Source of the DNA: Streptomyces hawaiiensis
GTDB taxonomy: Bacteria > Actinomycetota > Actinomycetes > Streptomycetales > Streptomycetaceae
Length of the DNA: 64,000 nucleotides
Assembly: GCF_004803895.1 (NCBI RefSeq)
Contig: NZ_CP021978.1
Location: 6,820,001 to 6,884,000 of the forward strand
Direction: 5' to 3'
This document shows, piece by piece, positions 44,630 to 53,074 of the stretch. The notes beneath the pieces are model-generated. The model was not told the origin of the DNA and made no database searches. It was given only the letters and a program-made list of their open reading frames with translations. Numbering within the stretch: the first letter of the stretch is position 1; each line of letters begins with the position of its first letter. The position numbers and the translations under genes are program-made.

Positions 44630-45022
44630 GTGGAGAACGAACTGCATATCCTCCTCACCGAAGAGGACGCGGAAGCCGAGCGCGTCGCGGAGCTGACCGG
44701 CTACTTGCGCGAGGAACTGCTCGACCTCGACGTGGACGACGTCACAGCGCTCCCCGGCGGGGAGGTCCCACCCGGAGCGCGGGCCGTGGACGTCACCCAG
44801 ATCGGTGCCCTGCTGGTGACCCTGGGCAGCTCGGCGACCGCCCTGAGCCAGGTGATGACCGTGATCCGGTCGTGGGTGGGCCGTCGCCATGACACCCACC
44901 CGTCCTTGCACCTGCGGATGGGGGACGACGTCCTGGAGGTGTCCGAGGCGACCGACGACCAGGTCGCCGAGGCGTTCAAGATCTTCGTCGAGCGCCATTC
45001 CACGGCTGGAGCCGGGCCATGA
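44630..45022 (+). CDS. EACC1-type effector-associated constant component
   Basis: A 130-residue protein (VENELHILLTEEDAEAERV, AELTGYLREELLDLDVDDVT, DVTQIGALLVTLGSSATALSQ, SWVGRRHDTHPSLHLRMGDD, VLEVSEATDDQVAEAFKIFV). It matches the pattern of the EACC1 domain, a small alpha/beta protein found directly before caspase or trypsin-like effectors in bacterial conflict systems. The hydrophobic middle (IGALLVTLGSSATALSQVM) could be a membrane-associated helix. Two GTG starts are possible: 44630 is preferred because AAGGGG lies close; 44567 would add a charged tail. Its stop overlaps the caspase ATG (ATGA), so the two products are coupled and probably work together. Confidence 0.75.
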   Translation: MENELHILLTEEDAEAERVAELTGYLREELLDLDVDDVTALPGGEVPPGARAVDVTQIGALLVTLGSSATALSQVMTVIRSWVGRRHDTHPSLHLRMGDDVLEVSEATDDQVAEAFKIFVERHSTAGAGP

Positions 45023-46836
45023 CGGATTCCAGACACGCGCTGATCATCGCCAACGACCGGTACGCCGACCAGGGGCTCAAGAAGCTCAGGGCGCCTGCCC
45101 AGGACGCCGCGGCTCTCGAGCGGGTGCTGCGCGACCCGCAGATCGGCGACTTCGAGGTGGAGGTCGTGCACAACGCCTCCGCCGACCTCATGCGCAGGCG
45201 CATCCAGGCCTTCTTCAACGACCGCCGCCGCGCCGACACGCTCCTGCTGCACTTCTCCTGCCACGGCCTCAAGAGCGAGTCCGGCGAGCTGTACTTCGCC
45301 GCGAGCGACACCGAACCCCCGCTGCTGGCCGCCACGGCTGTCGCCTCCCAGTTCGTCCGCGGTTGCATGGCCGGCACCCGGGCGGGCCGCAGCGTCCTGT
45401 TCCTCGACTGCTGCTACGGCGGCGCCTTCTCCCGGGGCTCGGCCTCTGTGCGCGCCTCCGGAGAGGTCCACGTCCTCGAGTCGTTTCCGAAGGACGAACC
45501 GGTCAGCGGGCGGGGCTGGGCTGTCATCACCGCCTCCGACTCCATGGAGTACTCCTTCGAGGGCAACGAACTCGCGGAGAATTCCGCTCCGCGGCCTTCG
45601 GTGTTCACACACGCGGTGGTCGAAGGCCTGGAGACCGGTGAGGCCGACCTCGACGCGGACGGGAATGTCTCCCTCGACGACCTGTATGAGTACGTCTACA
45701 GACACGTACGGGAGCAGAACCCCCATCAGACGCCGAAGAAGGCGGCGGAGCTGCAAGGGGAGCTGCATCTGGCACACAGCAGGCGCGGCCGCATCAAGAT
45801 CGTCGCCATTCCCTCGCCGCCCGCCCTGCAGGCCGCCCTGACGAGTGACGAGGTCCTCACACGGCAGGGCGCCGTGCTGGAGTTGCACAAACGACTGCGG
45901 CACACGGAGCTGCCCGTGGCGGAAGGGGCGCGTCAGCACTTGGAGGAAGTCGCGCGCAACGACATCCAGCAGATCGCCGATCTGGCGTCCGAGGCCCTGA
46001 GCGAGATCCGCCTGGCACCGTCCCCGGACCACCTGGACTTCGGCCGTGTACCGAGGAGTTCGACCCCCAGGAAGCGGTCCGTTACCATGCACGGCCCACC
46101 GCTGGCCCGACACTGCGTGGTCCAGCCCAAACAGCCGTGGCTGCGGGTCGATCCGGCCCGGAGCGGTCTGGAGGTCCACGTCGATACGGCCGCCGCGGGG
46201 CACCTGTCCGGCGACATCGTGCTGAAGGGCGTGGCCGACGAGTCAGTGATCCACGTCGAGGCGGAGGTAACCCCGGCAAACGAGGCCGGCCGCACGGAGC
46301 CCGGCCCCGACGCCTCGAACGACTCCACGAACCCGAAGCCCCGATCGGAAGACAAGCGGGACACAGTGGTCATCGAGCCCTCGCGCGTCCCGCCCCGGCC
46401 CGAGAAGCCGCCCCTGACCACCGCACACCGGAAGCGACCGGACCAGTCCTCCCCGTCCCGACGGGCTCCCGCCCTTGCCGGCGCAGCTCTCGCCCTCGCC
46501 GTGACGGCGGTCGCCACGCTCGTACTGGCCATCCAGAGGGGGGTGGTGGCCGTCGTGGAACGGGGCGACGCGGGGATGCACGGCAACGTCGAGGACAACA
46601 TCCGCGAGCACGCAGCGCTCACACCGCTCATCGTGTGTCTGATCACCGGTGCGGTGGCGCTGGTCGTGGGCGCGTTCGCCCGGCACGACCTGGGCACACG
46701 GGGGGAGCACAACACGAGGCGGGCGGTGAGCGGTACGCACACACTGACCTCCGTCGCGAAGGGCCTGGCCATCCCGGCGCTGGTCCTGGCCGTCCTCGCG
46801 GGCATCGCCTACCTGGTGGGCAGCAGCGAGTGGTGA
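45019..46836 (+). CDS. Caspase-like cysteine protease with C-terminal membrane helices
   Basis: A 605-residue C14-family protein. N-terminal caspase domain, about residues 5-245: RHALIIANDRYADQGLKKLR, catalytic His82 in HFSCHGLKSESG and Cys132 in FLDCCYGGAF, then WAVITASDSMEYSFEGNE. Residues 250-345 are helical. Next comes a beta-rich segment with CVVQPKQPWLRVDPARSG, and a Pro/Ser/Glu-rich linker. Three membrane helices end the protein (485-505, 534-553, 582-602). The protease is therefore tethered to the membrane. Such proteins occur in bacterial defence and programmed death; its substrate and trigger are unknown. Translationally coupled to the EACC1 gene. Confidence 0.9.
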   Translation: MTDSRHALIIANDRYADQGLKKLRAPAQDAAALERVLRDPQIGDFEVEVVHNASADLMRRRIQAFFNDRRRADTLLLHFSCHGLKSESGELYFAASDTEPPLLAATAVASQFVRGCMAGTRAGRSVLFLDCCYGGAFSRGSASVRASGEVHVLESFPKDEPVSGRGWAVITASDSMEYSFEGNELAENSAPRPSVFTHAVVEGLETGEADLDADGNVSLDDLYEYVYRHVREQNPHQTPKKAAELQGELHLAHSRRGRIKIVAIPSPPALQAALTSDEVLTRQGAVLELHKRLRHTELPVAEGARQHLEEVARNDIQQIADLASEALSEIRLAPSPDHLDFGRVPRSSTPRKRSVTMHGPPLARHCVVQPKQPWLRVDPARSGLEVHVDTAAAGHLSGDIVLKGVADESVIHVEAEVTPANEAGRTEPGPDASNDSTNPKPRSEDKRDTVVIEPSRVPPRPEKPPLTTAHRKRPDQSSPSRRAPALAGAALALAVTAVATLVLAIQRGVVAVVERGDAGMHGNVEDNIREHAALTPLIVCLITGAVALVVGAFARHDLGTRGEHNTRRAVSGTHTLTSVAKGLAIPALVLAVLAGIAYLVGSSEW

Positions 46837-46898
46837 TCATCTGCCGCGGGATCAGAGCTGGTTCGGTGCTCCGGAACACCTGCTCGGCGAGAGGTACG

Positions 46899-46938
46899 GA
46901 AGGGCCCGTCGGTTCCCCCGGAAACCAACCGGCCCTTC
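46899..46938. terminator. Bidirectional terminator between caspase and MMPL genes
   Basis: Inverted repeat with arms 46899-46914 and 46923-46938, 14 of 16 positions paired and an 8-nt loop, lying between convergent genes. Confidence 0.7.
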
Positions 46939-46950
46939 GCACCGCGGCGA

Positions 46951-49200
46951 TCAGACCCTGAGGGGCTCGCCCTCGTCGTCCCGCGCCGCCGGTCCGGCGA
47001 CCGCCTGCGGCGTCTCGTCGTGCGTGAGGTCCGGCAGCCGGTGCAGCCACTTCGGCAGGTACCAGTTGCGCTCGCCGAGCAGCGCCATCACCGCCGGCAG
47101 CAGCACGCCCCGGATGATCGTCGCGTCGATGAGCACCGCGGCCGCCAGGCCGACGCCCATCTGCTTCATGGACTGCATGGACAGCGTCCCGAAGATCGCG
47201 AACACCGCGACCATGATGACCGCGGCACTGGTCACCACCCCGGCCGTCGTGACCACGCCGTGCCGGATCGCGTCCTTCGTCGCCAGGCCCCGCAGCCGCG
47301 CCTCACGGATCCGGGAGACCACGAACACGTGGTAGTCCATCGACAGGCCGAACAGGATCACGAAGAGGAACAGCGGCAGCCAGGTGATGATCGCGCCGAC
47401 GCCCTCCGCGCCCACCAGGGACGCGCCCCAGCCGTGCTGGAACACGGCGACGAGAATGCCGTACGCGGCGCCCACCGACAGCAGGTTCAGCACGATCGAC
47501 GTGACCGCGATGGTCAGCGAGCGGAACGACAGCAGCATCAGCGCGAAGGCGAAGACCACGACGAACGCGAACACCGGGACGACAGCGCCCGCCAGCTGGT
47601 CGTTGAAGTCCTTGGACCCGGCCACCTGCCCGGTGATGGGCGCCTCGACCCCCTCGACCCTGCCGAGCGTGGCCGGACGCACCTCGTCCCGCAGCGTGTC
47701 CAGGCTCGCGCCCGCCTTGTCCTGGTCGGAGCCGCCGACGAGCGGGACGTAGACGAACGCGACGTTCTGCGCGTCGTGCAGCTTGATCTCCACCGGGCCG
47801 CGCGAAGCGCCCGAACTGATCGCCCGGTCGCGGAAGTCGGCGAGCGCGGACTTCACCTCCGGCGCGTTGATGTCGTCCGCCTTGACGACCACCTCGGCCG
47901 GCTCGGATCCGCCCGGGAACGCGTCGTTGAGCCGGTTGTACGTCTGCACGATGGGCAGCGAGTCGCCGAACTCCTGGTCCAGAGTGAGCTGTTGGGTCTT
48001 CATGCCGAGCGCGGGGGCCGTGATGGCGAGCAGCGCTCCGGCCGCGACCACCACCGCGATGACCGGCTTGGCGAGGACGCGTCGCAGTACGGCCGTCCAG
48101 AACCGGCTGTCCTGACCGCCGCCCCGCTCGCGCCGGCGCAGGAACGGTATGCGGCCCTTCTCGACGCGCTCGCCCAGCAGCGACAGCAGCGCGGGCAGCA
48201 CGGTCACGGACCCCACCATCGCCACGGCCACCACCATCAGCGAGGCCAGGCCCATCGCCTCGAACTCGGCGAGCCCCGTGAACAGCATGCCCGCCATGGC
48301 CACACACACCGTGACACCCGAGACGACGATCGCCCGGCCACTGGTCGCGGCGGCGATCCTGAGGGCCGTCTGCGCGTCCCGGCCGGCCTCGCGCTCCTCG
48401 CGCTCACGGCGCAGGTAGAACAGGCAGTAGTCGACGCCGACGGCCAGACCGACCAGCAGCATCACGGAGTTCGCGGTCTCGCTCATCGGCATCACGTGGC
48501 TGACGACGCCCATCAGACCCATCGTCGCCATGATCGCGGTGATCGCCAGCAGCACCGGCAGCAGCGCCGCGACCAGGGCGCCGAAGGCGATGAGCAGAAT
48601 ACCGAGGGCCACCGGCACCGCGGAGTACTCGGCCTTCTTGAAGTCGTCGCCGAACGCGTCGTCGAACGTCTTCATCATGCTGGCGCCGCCGATCTCCTCG
48701 ATCCGCAGCGACTCGTAATCCTGTTGGACGCCCTCGACGGCCTCCAGCACCGGCTCGACCCGCTCACCGGCCGTGTCCGGCTCGCCGCGCATGTCGAACT
48801 GCACGAGCGCGCTGCGGCCGTCCTTCGAGATCGTCTTCGTGTCGTACGGCGAGGTCACCTCGGTGACCCGGCCGGTCCCCTCGACGGCCCGCACCACGGC
48901 GTCGACGGCGTCCCGGAACTCGGCGTCCGTTGCCTTCAGGCCACCGCCCTTGGCCTGGATCAGCACGGTCTCACCGGCCGGCTCGTCGATCCCGGCGTCC
49001 TCGATGATCCGCGCGGCGGTGTGCGTCTCGCCCTTCAGCTGGTCGCTGTCCTTGACGTCGACCCGGCCCGCCGCCGAACCGAGCCCCATCGCCAGGACGA
49101 CGAACAGCACCCAGATTCCGACGGCAGCCCATCGGTGCCGGGCGCTCCAGCCGCCGGCCCGGGCGGCGAGACCCCGCACCCGTATGTCTCCGTTCCCCAT
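46951..49200 (-). CDS. MMPL/RND family membrane exporter
   Basis: A 749-residue inner-membrane transporter of the MmpL type, related to RND proteins that export lipids or small molecules using the proton gradient. From ATG 49200 (MGNGDIRVRGLAARAGGWSA) the first helix (AAVGIWVLFVVLAMGLGSA) is followed by a large outside loop, six clustered helices including VMLLVGLAVGVDYCLFYLRR, and a second half beginning near residue 375 with another loop and helices including WLPLFLFVILFGLSMDYHVF and VSRIREARLRG. The GLSMDYHVF and GVDYCLF motifs carry the Asp-Tyr pair for proton relay. No regulator is adjacent; cargo unknown. Confidence 0.92.
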   Translation of the reverse strand: MGNGDIRVRGLAARAGGWSARHRWAAVGIWVLFVVLAMGLGSAAGRVDVKDSDQLKGETHTAARIIEDAGIDEPAGETVLIQAKGGGLKATDAEFRDAVDAVVRAVEGTGRVTEVTSPYDTKTISKDGRSALVQFDMRGEPDTAGERVEPVLEAVEGVQQDYESLRIEEIGGASMMKTFDDAFGDDFKKAEYSAVPVALGILLIAFGALVAALLPVLLAITAIMATMGLMGVVSHVMPMSETANSVMLLVGLAVGVDYCLFYLRREREEREAGRDAQTALRIAAATSGRAIVVSGVTVCVAMAGMLFTGLAEFEAMGLASLMVVAVAMVGSVTVLPALLSLLGERVEKGRIPFLRRRERGGGQDSRFWTAVLRRVLAKPVIAVVVAAGALLAITAPALGMKTQQLTLDQEFGDSLPIVQTYNRLNDAFPGGSEPAEVVVKADDINAPEVKSALADFRDRAISSGASRGPVEIKLHDAQNVAFVYVPLVGGSDQDKAGASLDTLRDEVRPATLGRVEGVEAPITGQVAGSKDFNDQLAGAVVPVFAFVVVFAFALMLLSFRSLTIAVTSIVLNLLSVGAAYGILVAVFQHGWGASLVGAEGVGAIITWLPLFLFVILFGLSMDYHVFVVSRIREARLRGLATKDAIRHGVVTTAGVVTSAAVIMVAVFAIFGTLSMQSMKQMGVGLAAAVLIDATIIRGVLLPAVMALLGERNWYLPKWLHRLPDLTHDETPQAVAGPAARDDEGEPLRV

Positions 49201-49539
49201 GACGGGCTTGCCCCCTCGAGATGCGGTGGCGGCCCCCTGCCGCCCCCTTTCGTTTCGAAGGTATGGGCCGTATAAAGCCATCTCGTCGTGCTTCCCGGTG
49301 ACGTGGCGGCACGGGAACTCATCCCCATGGAGCGAGCCCCCTCCCCACTGGGGAGGAGCCCCGCGGACTGTGGCCCCTTACACCTATCGCAGGACATGTC
49401 GGGCTCCTCGGGTGTGTGGATCCTGGGCAGACGGTTGTGCCCCGCGAAGCCCGGTGAGTAATTTACGGGCCGGGCAGCTGCCCGCAGCGGTCGTCGTGCC
49501 CACCCCCACGGGGCACGACGACCGCCTTATCGTGAGCGG
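49201..49539. promoter_or_regulatory. Divergent region between MMPL and DUF1697 genes with two dyads
   Basis: A 339-bp gap. A perfect 14-bp palindrome, CGGGCAGCTGCCCG (49471-49484), is followed by a perfect 15-bp inverted repeat with arms 49487-49501 and 49511-49525, ending 14 nt before the DUF1697 start codon. On the MMPL side, TTATAC-like sequence lies near 49270. I see no gene here. Confidence 0.5.
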
Positions 49540-50088
49540 ATGACGACGACATACGCGGCCCTGCTGCGCGGAATCAACGTGGGTGGCAGCAGGAAGGTCC
49601 CCATGGCCGACCTGCGCACGCTCCTGGCGGACCTCGGCCACGACGACGTCCGCACGTACCTGCAGAGCGGCCAGGCCGTGTTCTCCTCCGGCCACGGCAA
49701 CGAGGAGTCACTGGCCGGGGAGATCGCGCAGGCCATCGAGAAGCACTTCGGTTTCGGCGTCGACGTGATCGTGCGCGACCACGCCTATCTGCGGGCCGTC
49801 GCCGACGCCTGCCCCTTCCCGGCCGCCGACCTGGAGCCCAAGCAGCTGCACGTCACCTACTTCTCCGCGCCCGTCACCCCCGACCGTTTCGCGGAGATCC
49901 ATCAAAACGCCTACCTCCCCGAGGAGTTCCGGCTCGGCGACCGGGCTCTGTACCTGTACGCCCCGAACGGCCTGGGCCGCTCCAAACTGGGAGAACACCT
50001 GTCGAAACCGCGTATCACCAAGGGCGTGATCGCCACGACCCGCAACTGGAACACCGTCGTCAAACTGGTGGAGATGACGGGTGCGTGA
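49540..50088 (+). CDS. DUF1697 family protein
   Basis: A 182-residue cytosolic protein with the signature start YAALLRGINVGGSRKVPMAD and the following LRTLLADLGHDDVRTYLQSG, plus RALYLYAPNGLGRSKLGEHL and TTRNWNTVVKLVEM. These fit DUF1697 along its whole length. The function of the family is unknown. ATG 49540 follows a strong hairpin by 14 nt and GTGAGCGG serves as a weak ribosome site. Its 3' end overlaps the next gene by 8 nt. Confidence 0.93.
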   Translation: MTTTYAALLRGINVGGSRKVPMADLRTLLADLGHDDVRTYLQSGQAVFSSGHGNEESLAGEIAQAIEKHFGFGVDVIVRDHAYLRAVADACPFPAADLEPKQLHVTYFSAPVTPDRFAEIHQNAYLPEEFRLGDRALYLYAPNGLGRSKLGEHLSKPRITKGVIATTRNWNTVVKLVEMTGA

Positions 50089-50455
50089 GCACGACCAGGC
50101 GGTCGAGAGCGCCATGGAGGGCGAACTGGCCCTGCTCACCCCGAAGGTCCGCCGCTCGCCCGAGCGGGTCGGGGCGCTGCTGCACCCCGACTTCCACGAG
50201 TTCGGCGCCTCCGGCCGGCACTGGAGCCGGGCCGCGATCATCGCCTCCCTGGCCGCGACAACCGAGCCGGCAGCCCGCCCCGTCGCAGTCTCCGCACTGA
50301 GAGGCGTCCAGCTCGCCCCGGACCTGGTCCACCTCACCTACGACACGGAGTACGACGGCAGTCGCGCCCACCGCAGTTCGCTGTGGCGGCGCACGGAAGG
50401 CCACTGGCTGCTCTACTTCCACCAGGCGACCCCGTTCAGCGAACGGGCAACGTGA
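50081..50455 (+). CDS. DUF4440/NTF2-like small protein
   Basis: A 124-residue protein of the DUF4440 (SnoaL/NTF2-like) fold: EGELALLTPKVRRSPERVGA, LLHPDFHEFGASGRHWSRAA, HRSSLWRRTEGHWLLYFHQA. These proteins are small alpha/beta barrels with a ligand pocket, often isomerases or binding modules; no catalytic residue stands out. GTG 50081 overlaps the DUF1697 gene by 8 nt, so both are cotranslated. It is convergent with the transglutaminase-like gene, overlapping its end by 20 nt. Confidence 0.9.
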   Translation: MREHDQAVESAMEGELALLTPKVRRSPERVGALLHPDFHEFGASGRHWSRAAIIASLAATTEPAARPVAVSALRGVQLAPDLVHLTYDTEYDGSRAHRSSLWRRTEGHWLLYFHQATPFSERAT

Positions 50456-51293
50456 CCCGGCGGTCCCCCAGGTAGGGCGTGTACGAGGTGATCTCGGCCG
50501 GCACGGTCAGCCGCGGGTCCGCGAAGAGGCGCCGCCGGTCGTCCCCGGAGCGGGCCGCGGCGACCGCGTCGGCTGCCGCGAGGTCGTCCGCGCAGAGGGG
50601 CGCGTCTTTGCGGAGCTGAGGGTCCCAGCCGTCCCAGGGGAGCAGTTCGACGCCGTTCAGCGCGGCCAGGTCCCGCAGCACGTTGCCGCGCACGAACCAC
50701 AGGCCACGGAGTCCTTCGCCCGCGCTGAACCCGCACGTCCGCGGATCCACGCGCCCCTGGCGGCAGGCCCGCCAGACGTCACCGGCCACCAGGAAGGCGT
50801 CCCGCGGCACGTCCATCGGGTCGAACGGCACGTCGTACCCGCTGAGGACCTGCGCGTCGGCCAGCCGCAGGCCGCCGTCCGGCGCCCGGTACTCCGTGAC
50901 CCAGTGGTCCTCGTACCAGTCGTCGACGAAGTAGGTGGCGAACCCGCAGCGCGGGCGCGCCGGCGTGCCCGTGGCCCGCAGCAGCGAGCACAGCAGGAGC
51001 GAGAAGTCCCGGCAGGTCCCCACGAACCTCCCCCCGGGCGCCCGTCGTTCGGTGAGCGGGGTGTCCCCGCGCTCCCGCAGGATCCGCAGAATCTCCGTGA
51101 CGTACCGGGACTCGGCGTCGCGGTGCAGCCGCTCCTCGGGCATGGCGTACCCCAGGAGCCCGCTCTCGCCCCGGTGGATGATCAGGCCCCTGACCATCGC
51201 GGCCAGTCGGTGCGGCTCGTGGGGCAGCCCTCTCGTGTCGAGGTCCCCGGGATCACTGTACGGCGTTTGACGCAGAGAGAAATCCTCGTTCAT
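50436..51293 (-). CDS. Transglutaminase-like cysteine enzyme
   Basis: A 285-residue cytosolic protein of the transglutaminase/protease-like superfamily. The triad is visible: Cys in GTCRDFSLLLCSLLRAT, His in DHWVTEYRAPDG and Asp in LADAQVLSG. The N-terminal LAAMVRGLIIHRGESGLLGY and C-terminal AAARSGDDRRRLFADPRLT segments surround it. Such enzymes can cleave or crosslink peptides; the direction cannot be read. Start ATG 51293. No signal peptide. Confidence 0.88.
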   Translation of the reverse strand: MNEDFSLRQTPYSDPGDLDTRGLPHEPHRLAAMVRGLIIHRGESGLLGYAMPEERLHRDAESRYVTEILRILRERGDTPLTERRAPGGRFVGTCRDFSLLLCSLLRATGTPARPRCGFATYFVDDWYEDHWVTEYRAPDGGLRLADAQVLSGYDVPFDPMDVPRDAFLVAGDVWRACRQGRVDPRTCGFSAGEGLRGLWFVRGNVLRDLAALNGVELLPWDGWDPQLRKDAPLCADDLAAADAVAAARSGDDRRRLFADPRLTVPAEITSYTPYLGDRRVTLPVR

Positions 51294-51445
51294 GCCGGGA
51301 CCCTCCGCCCTGCCCCAGGGGCAAGGTCAACCCGCCGGCCGTTCATGTGAACGCCTCGGCCGCTCCCTGCGTACCTACGGGAGGACGGCACGAGAACGGA
51401 GTCTCGCGAGAGGAATCGCACGGCCACCGACAGGAGCCCGCAGTC

Positions 51446-52273
51446 ATGAGCGACACGAACCTCGTCTACGCCTACGCGGTCCTGCGCCGCACACCCGAGG
51501 CCGAGGCGGCCACGGCCCGCCTGCGCGGTGTCGCCGGAGAGCCGATCCATCTGGTCGACCCGGCGGTCACCGGCCCGCAGCTCGCCTTCGCCGTCGGCCA
51601 CGTACCGCCCGCCGACTACGCAGCCGCTCCCCTCCAGGCCCACCTCGACGACCTGGACTGGCTGGAGTCCACGGTCCGCTCCCACCACGCCGTGGTGGCG
51701 GCCCTGGTCGCCTCCGGCGCGGCCGTGCTGCCCCTGCGCCTCGCCACCGTCTACCGCGACGTGCACGGTGCCCGCCAAGCCCTCGACACCCGCCGCAGCT
51801 ACTTCCTCTCCCTCCTCGACCGCCTCACGGGCCATGTCGAACTCGGCGTCAAGATCTACGCCGCCCCGGACATCACCCCGCCCGACGCCGGCACGGAGTC
51901 CGCACCGGACCCGTTCACGGGCCTCGGGGTCGGCCGCGCCTACCAGGTGATCCGCCGCCGCAGACAGCGCAGGAACGAGGAGGCATGGCGTACGGTCGCC
52001 CTGGCCGCCACCCGCGTCACCGAAACGGCCCGTACCCTCGCCGTCGACCGCGTCGCCCACACCCCCGAACGCGGCAGCCTGGCGGGCTCGGCCCCCGGCA
52101 CCAACGTCGGCAACGACGCCTACCTCGTCCCGGCCGACCGCGTCGACGCCTTCCGCACGGGCATCCTCGCGGCCGCCCAGGGCGTCCCCGGCCTCCGTGT
52201 GGAGTTCAGCGGCCCCTGGGCCCCGTACTCCTTCGCCCTCCAGCCGCAACCCCACGAGGAAACGGCCGCGTGA
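51446..52273 (+). CDS. Lone GvpF/GvpL-like gas-vesicle protein
   Basis: A 275-residue GvpF/L family protein: NLVYAYAVLRRTPEAEAATA, LDWLESTVRSHHAVVAALVA, VLPLRLATVYRDVHGARQAL, NVGNDAYLVPADRVDAFRTG. In gas-vesicle clusters these are shell-assembly or accessory proteins, but no gvpA, gvpN or other gvp gene is in the window, so it acts alone or has been re-used. ATG 51446 is chosen because the upstream extension lacks similarity; ribosome site CAGGAG. Convergent with the alpha/beta hydrolase gene, stops 3 nt apart. Confidence 0.88.
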   Translation: MSDTNLVYAYAVLRRTPEAEAATARLRGVAGEPIHLVDPAVTGPQLAFAVGHVPPADYAAAPLQAHLDDLDWLESTVRSHHAVVAALVASGAAVLPLRLATVYRDVHGARQALDTRRSYFLSLLDRLTGHVELGVKIYAAPDITPPDAGTESAPDPFTGLGVGRAYQVIRRRRQRRNEEAWRTVALAATRVTETARTLAVDRVAHTPERGSLAGSAPGTNVGNDAYLVPADRVDAFRTGILAAAQGVPGLRVEFSGPWAPYSFALQPQPHEETAA

Positions 52274-52276
52274 GCG

Positions 52277-53074
52277 TCATCGTGACCGGATGGCCTCGGA
52301 CACCGAGCGGTGACGCAGGTAGTCGAGCACGCCGTGCGGCCACGCGGGCGCGATGCTGATGTCCGGCAGCTCCTCGACACCCGCGAACACCCGGGCCAGT
52401 TCTCCCCTGGGGACGGCCACGAAGTCCCCGGCATCGGCGACGTTCACCCACCGCCGCACACCCGCGGGCTTCGCGCCCTTCCCGTCCCGGGGGAGGGGGT
52501 CGAGGCGGTGGAAGACCGCGTGGGGCAGTGCCAGCGGCGAGCCGAGGGTGAGCAGCAGCCGCACGTCCAGTTCGTCCGCCAACTCGTGCAGCACCTCGTA
52601 GGCGACGACGCTGCCCAGCGAGTGCGCGACGACGACATCGGGGCGGTGCCGGAGCAGCGCGCCCCGCACCCGCTCGCGCACAGCCGCCCGTCGGATGGCG
52701 AAGTAGCGGGCCACCTCCGGGAAGAACATCCGGACCGTCTTCTCGACCACGGCAGGGCGCTGCCCGGACCGCTGAGCGACCTGCCCGCAGATCCACCGGA
52801 CCCACCCGGTCGCACGCCCCTGCACACCGCTCGGGTCGATCCCCCAGGCCCGCGCCCATTGCTCGACGAGCACCACGTCTGTGTCGTCCAGCTCGTCACT
52901 CTGCCGCTCACCGCGCAGCAGATCGGCGTAGTACGCCGTCTCCAGCTCGAGCCCGGGGATCCTGTCGCCGAGCGCTTCCAGCCAGTCCGCGCGCAGGCGC
53001 TTGCCGCCGAGGTCGGGGGTGGTGTCGGCGGCTTTGTAGTTGCGGACGCCGTGGATACCGAGGAGGCGGGTCAT
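52277..53074 (-). CDS. Alpha/beta-hydrolase coupled to caspase-STAND gene
   Basis: A 265-residue hydrolase-fold protein: RLLGIHGVRNYKAADTTPDL at the start (oxyanion region), the nucleophile elbow VVVAHSLGSVVAYEVL with Ser152, RLLLTLGSPLALPHAVF, and a late YLRH motif that may supply the catalytic His. It resembles lipase/esterase or serine-peptidase-like relatives. The ATG at 53074 overlaps the caspase-STAND stop (ATGA), so the two are translationally coupled and stoichiometric. I infer it is the second component, e.g. effector or modifier, of that module. Confidence 0.82.
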   Translation of the reverse strand: MTRLLGIHGVRNYKAADTTPDLGGKRLRADWLEALGDRIPGLELETAYYADLLRGERQSDELDDTDVVLVEQWARAWGIDPSGVQGRATGWVRWICGQVAQRSGQRPAVVEKTVRMFFPEVARYFAIRRAAVRERVRGALLRHRPDVVVAHSLGSVVAYEVLHELADELDVRLLLTLGSPLALPHAVFHRLDPLPRDGKGAKPAGVRRWVNVADAGDFVAVPRGELARVFAGVEELPDISIAPAWPHGVLDYLRHRSVSEAIRSR

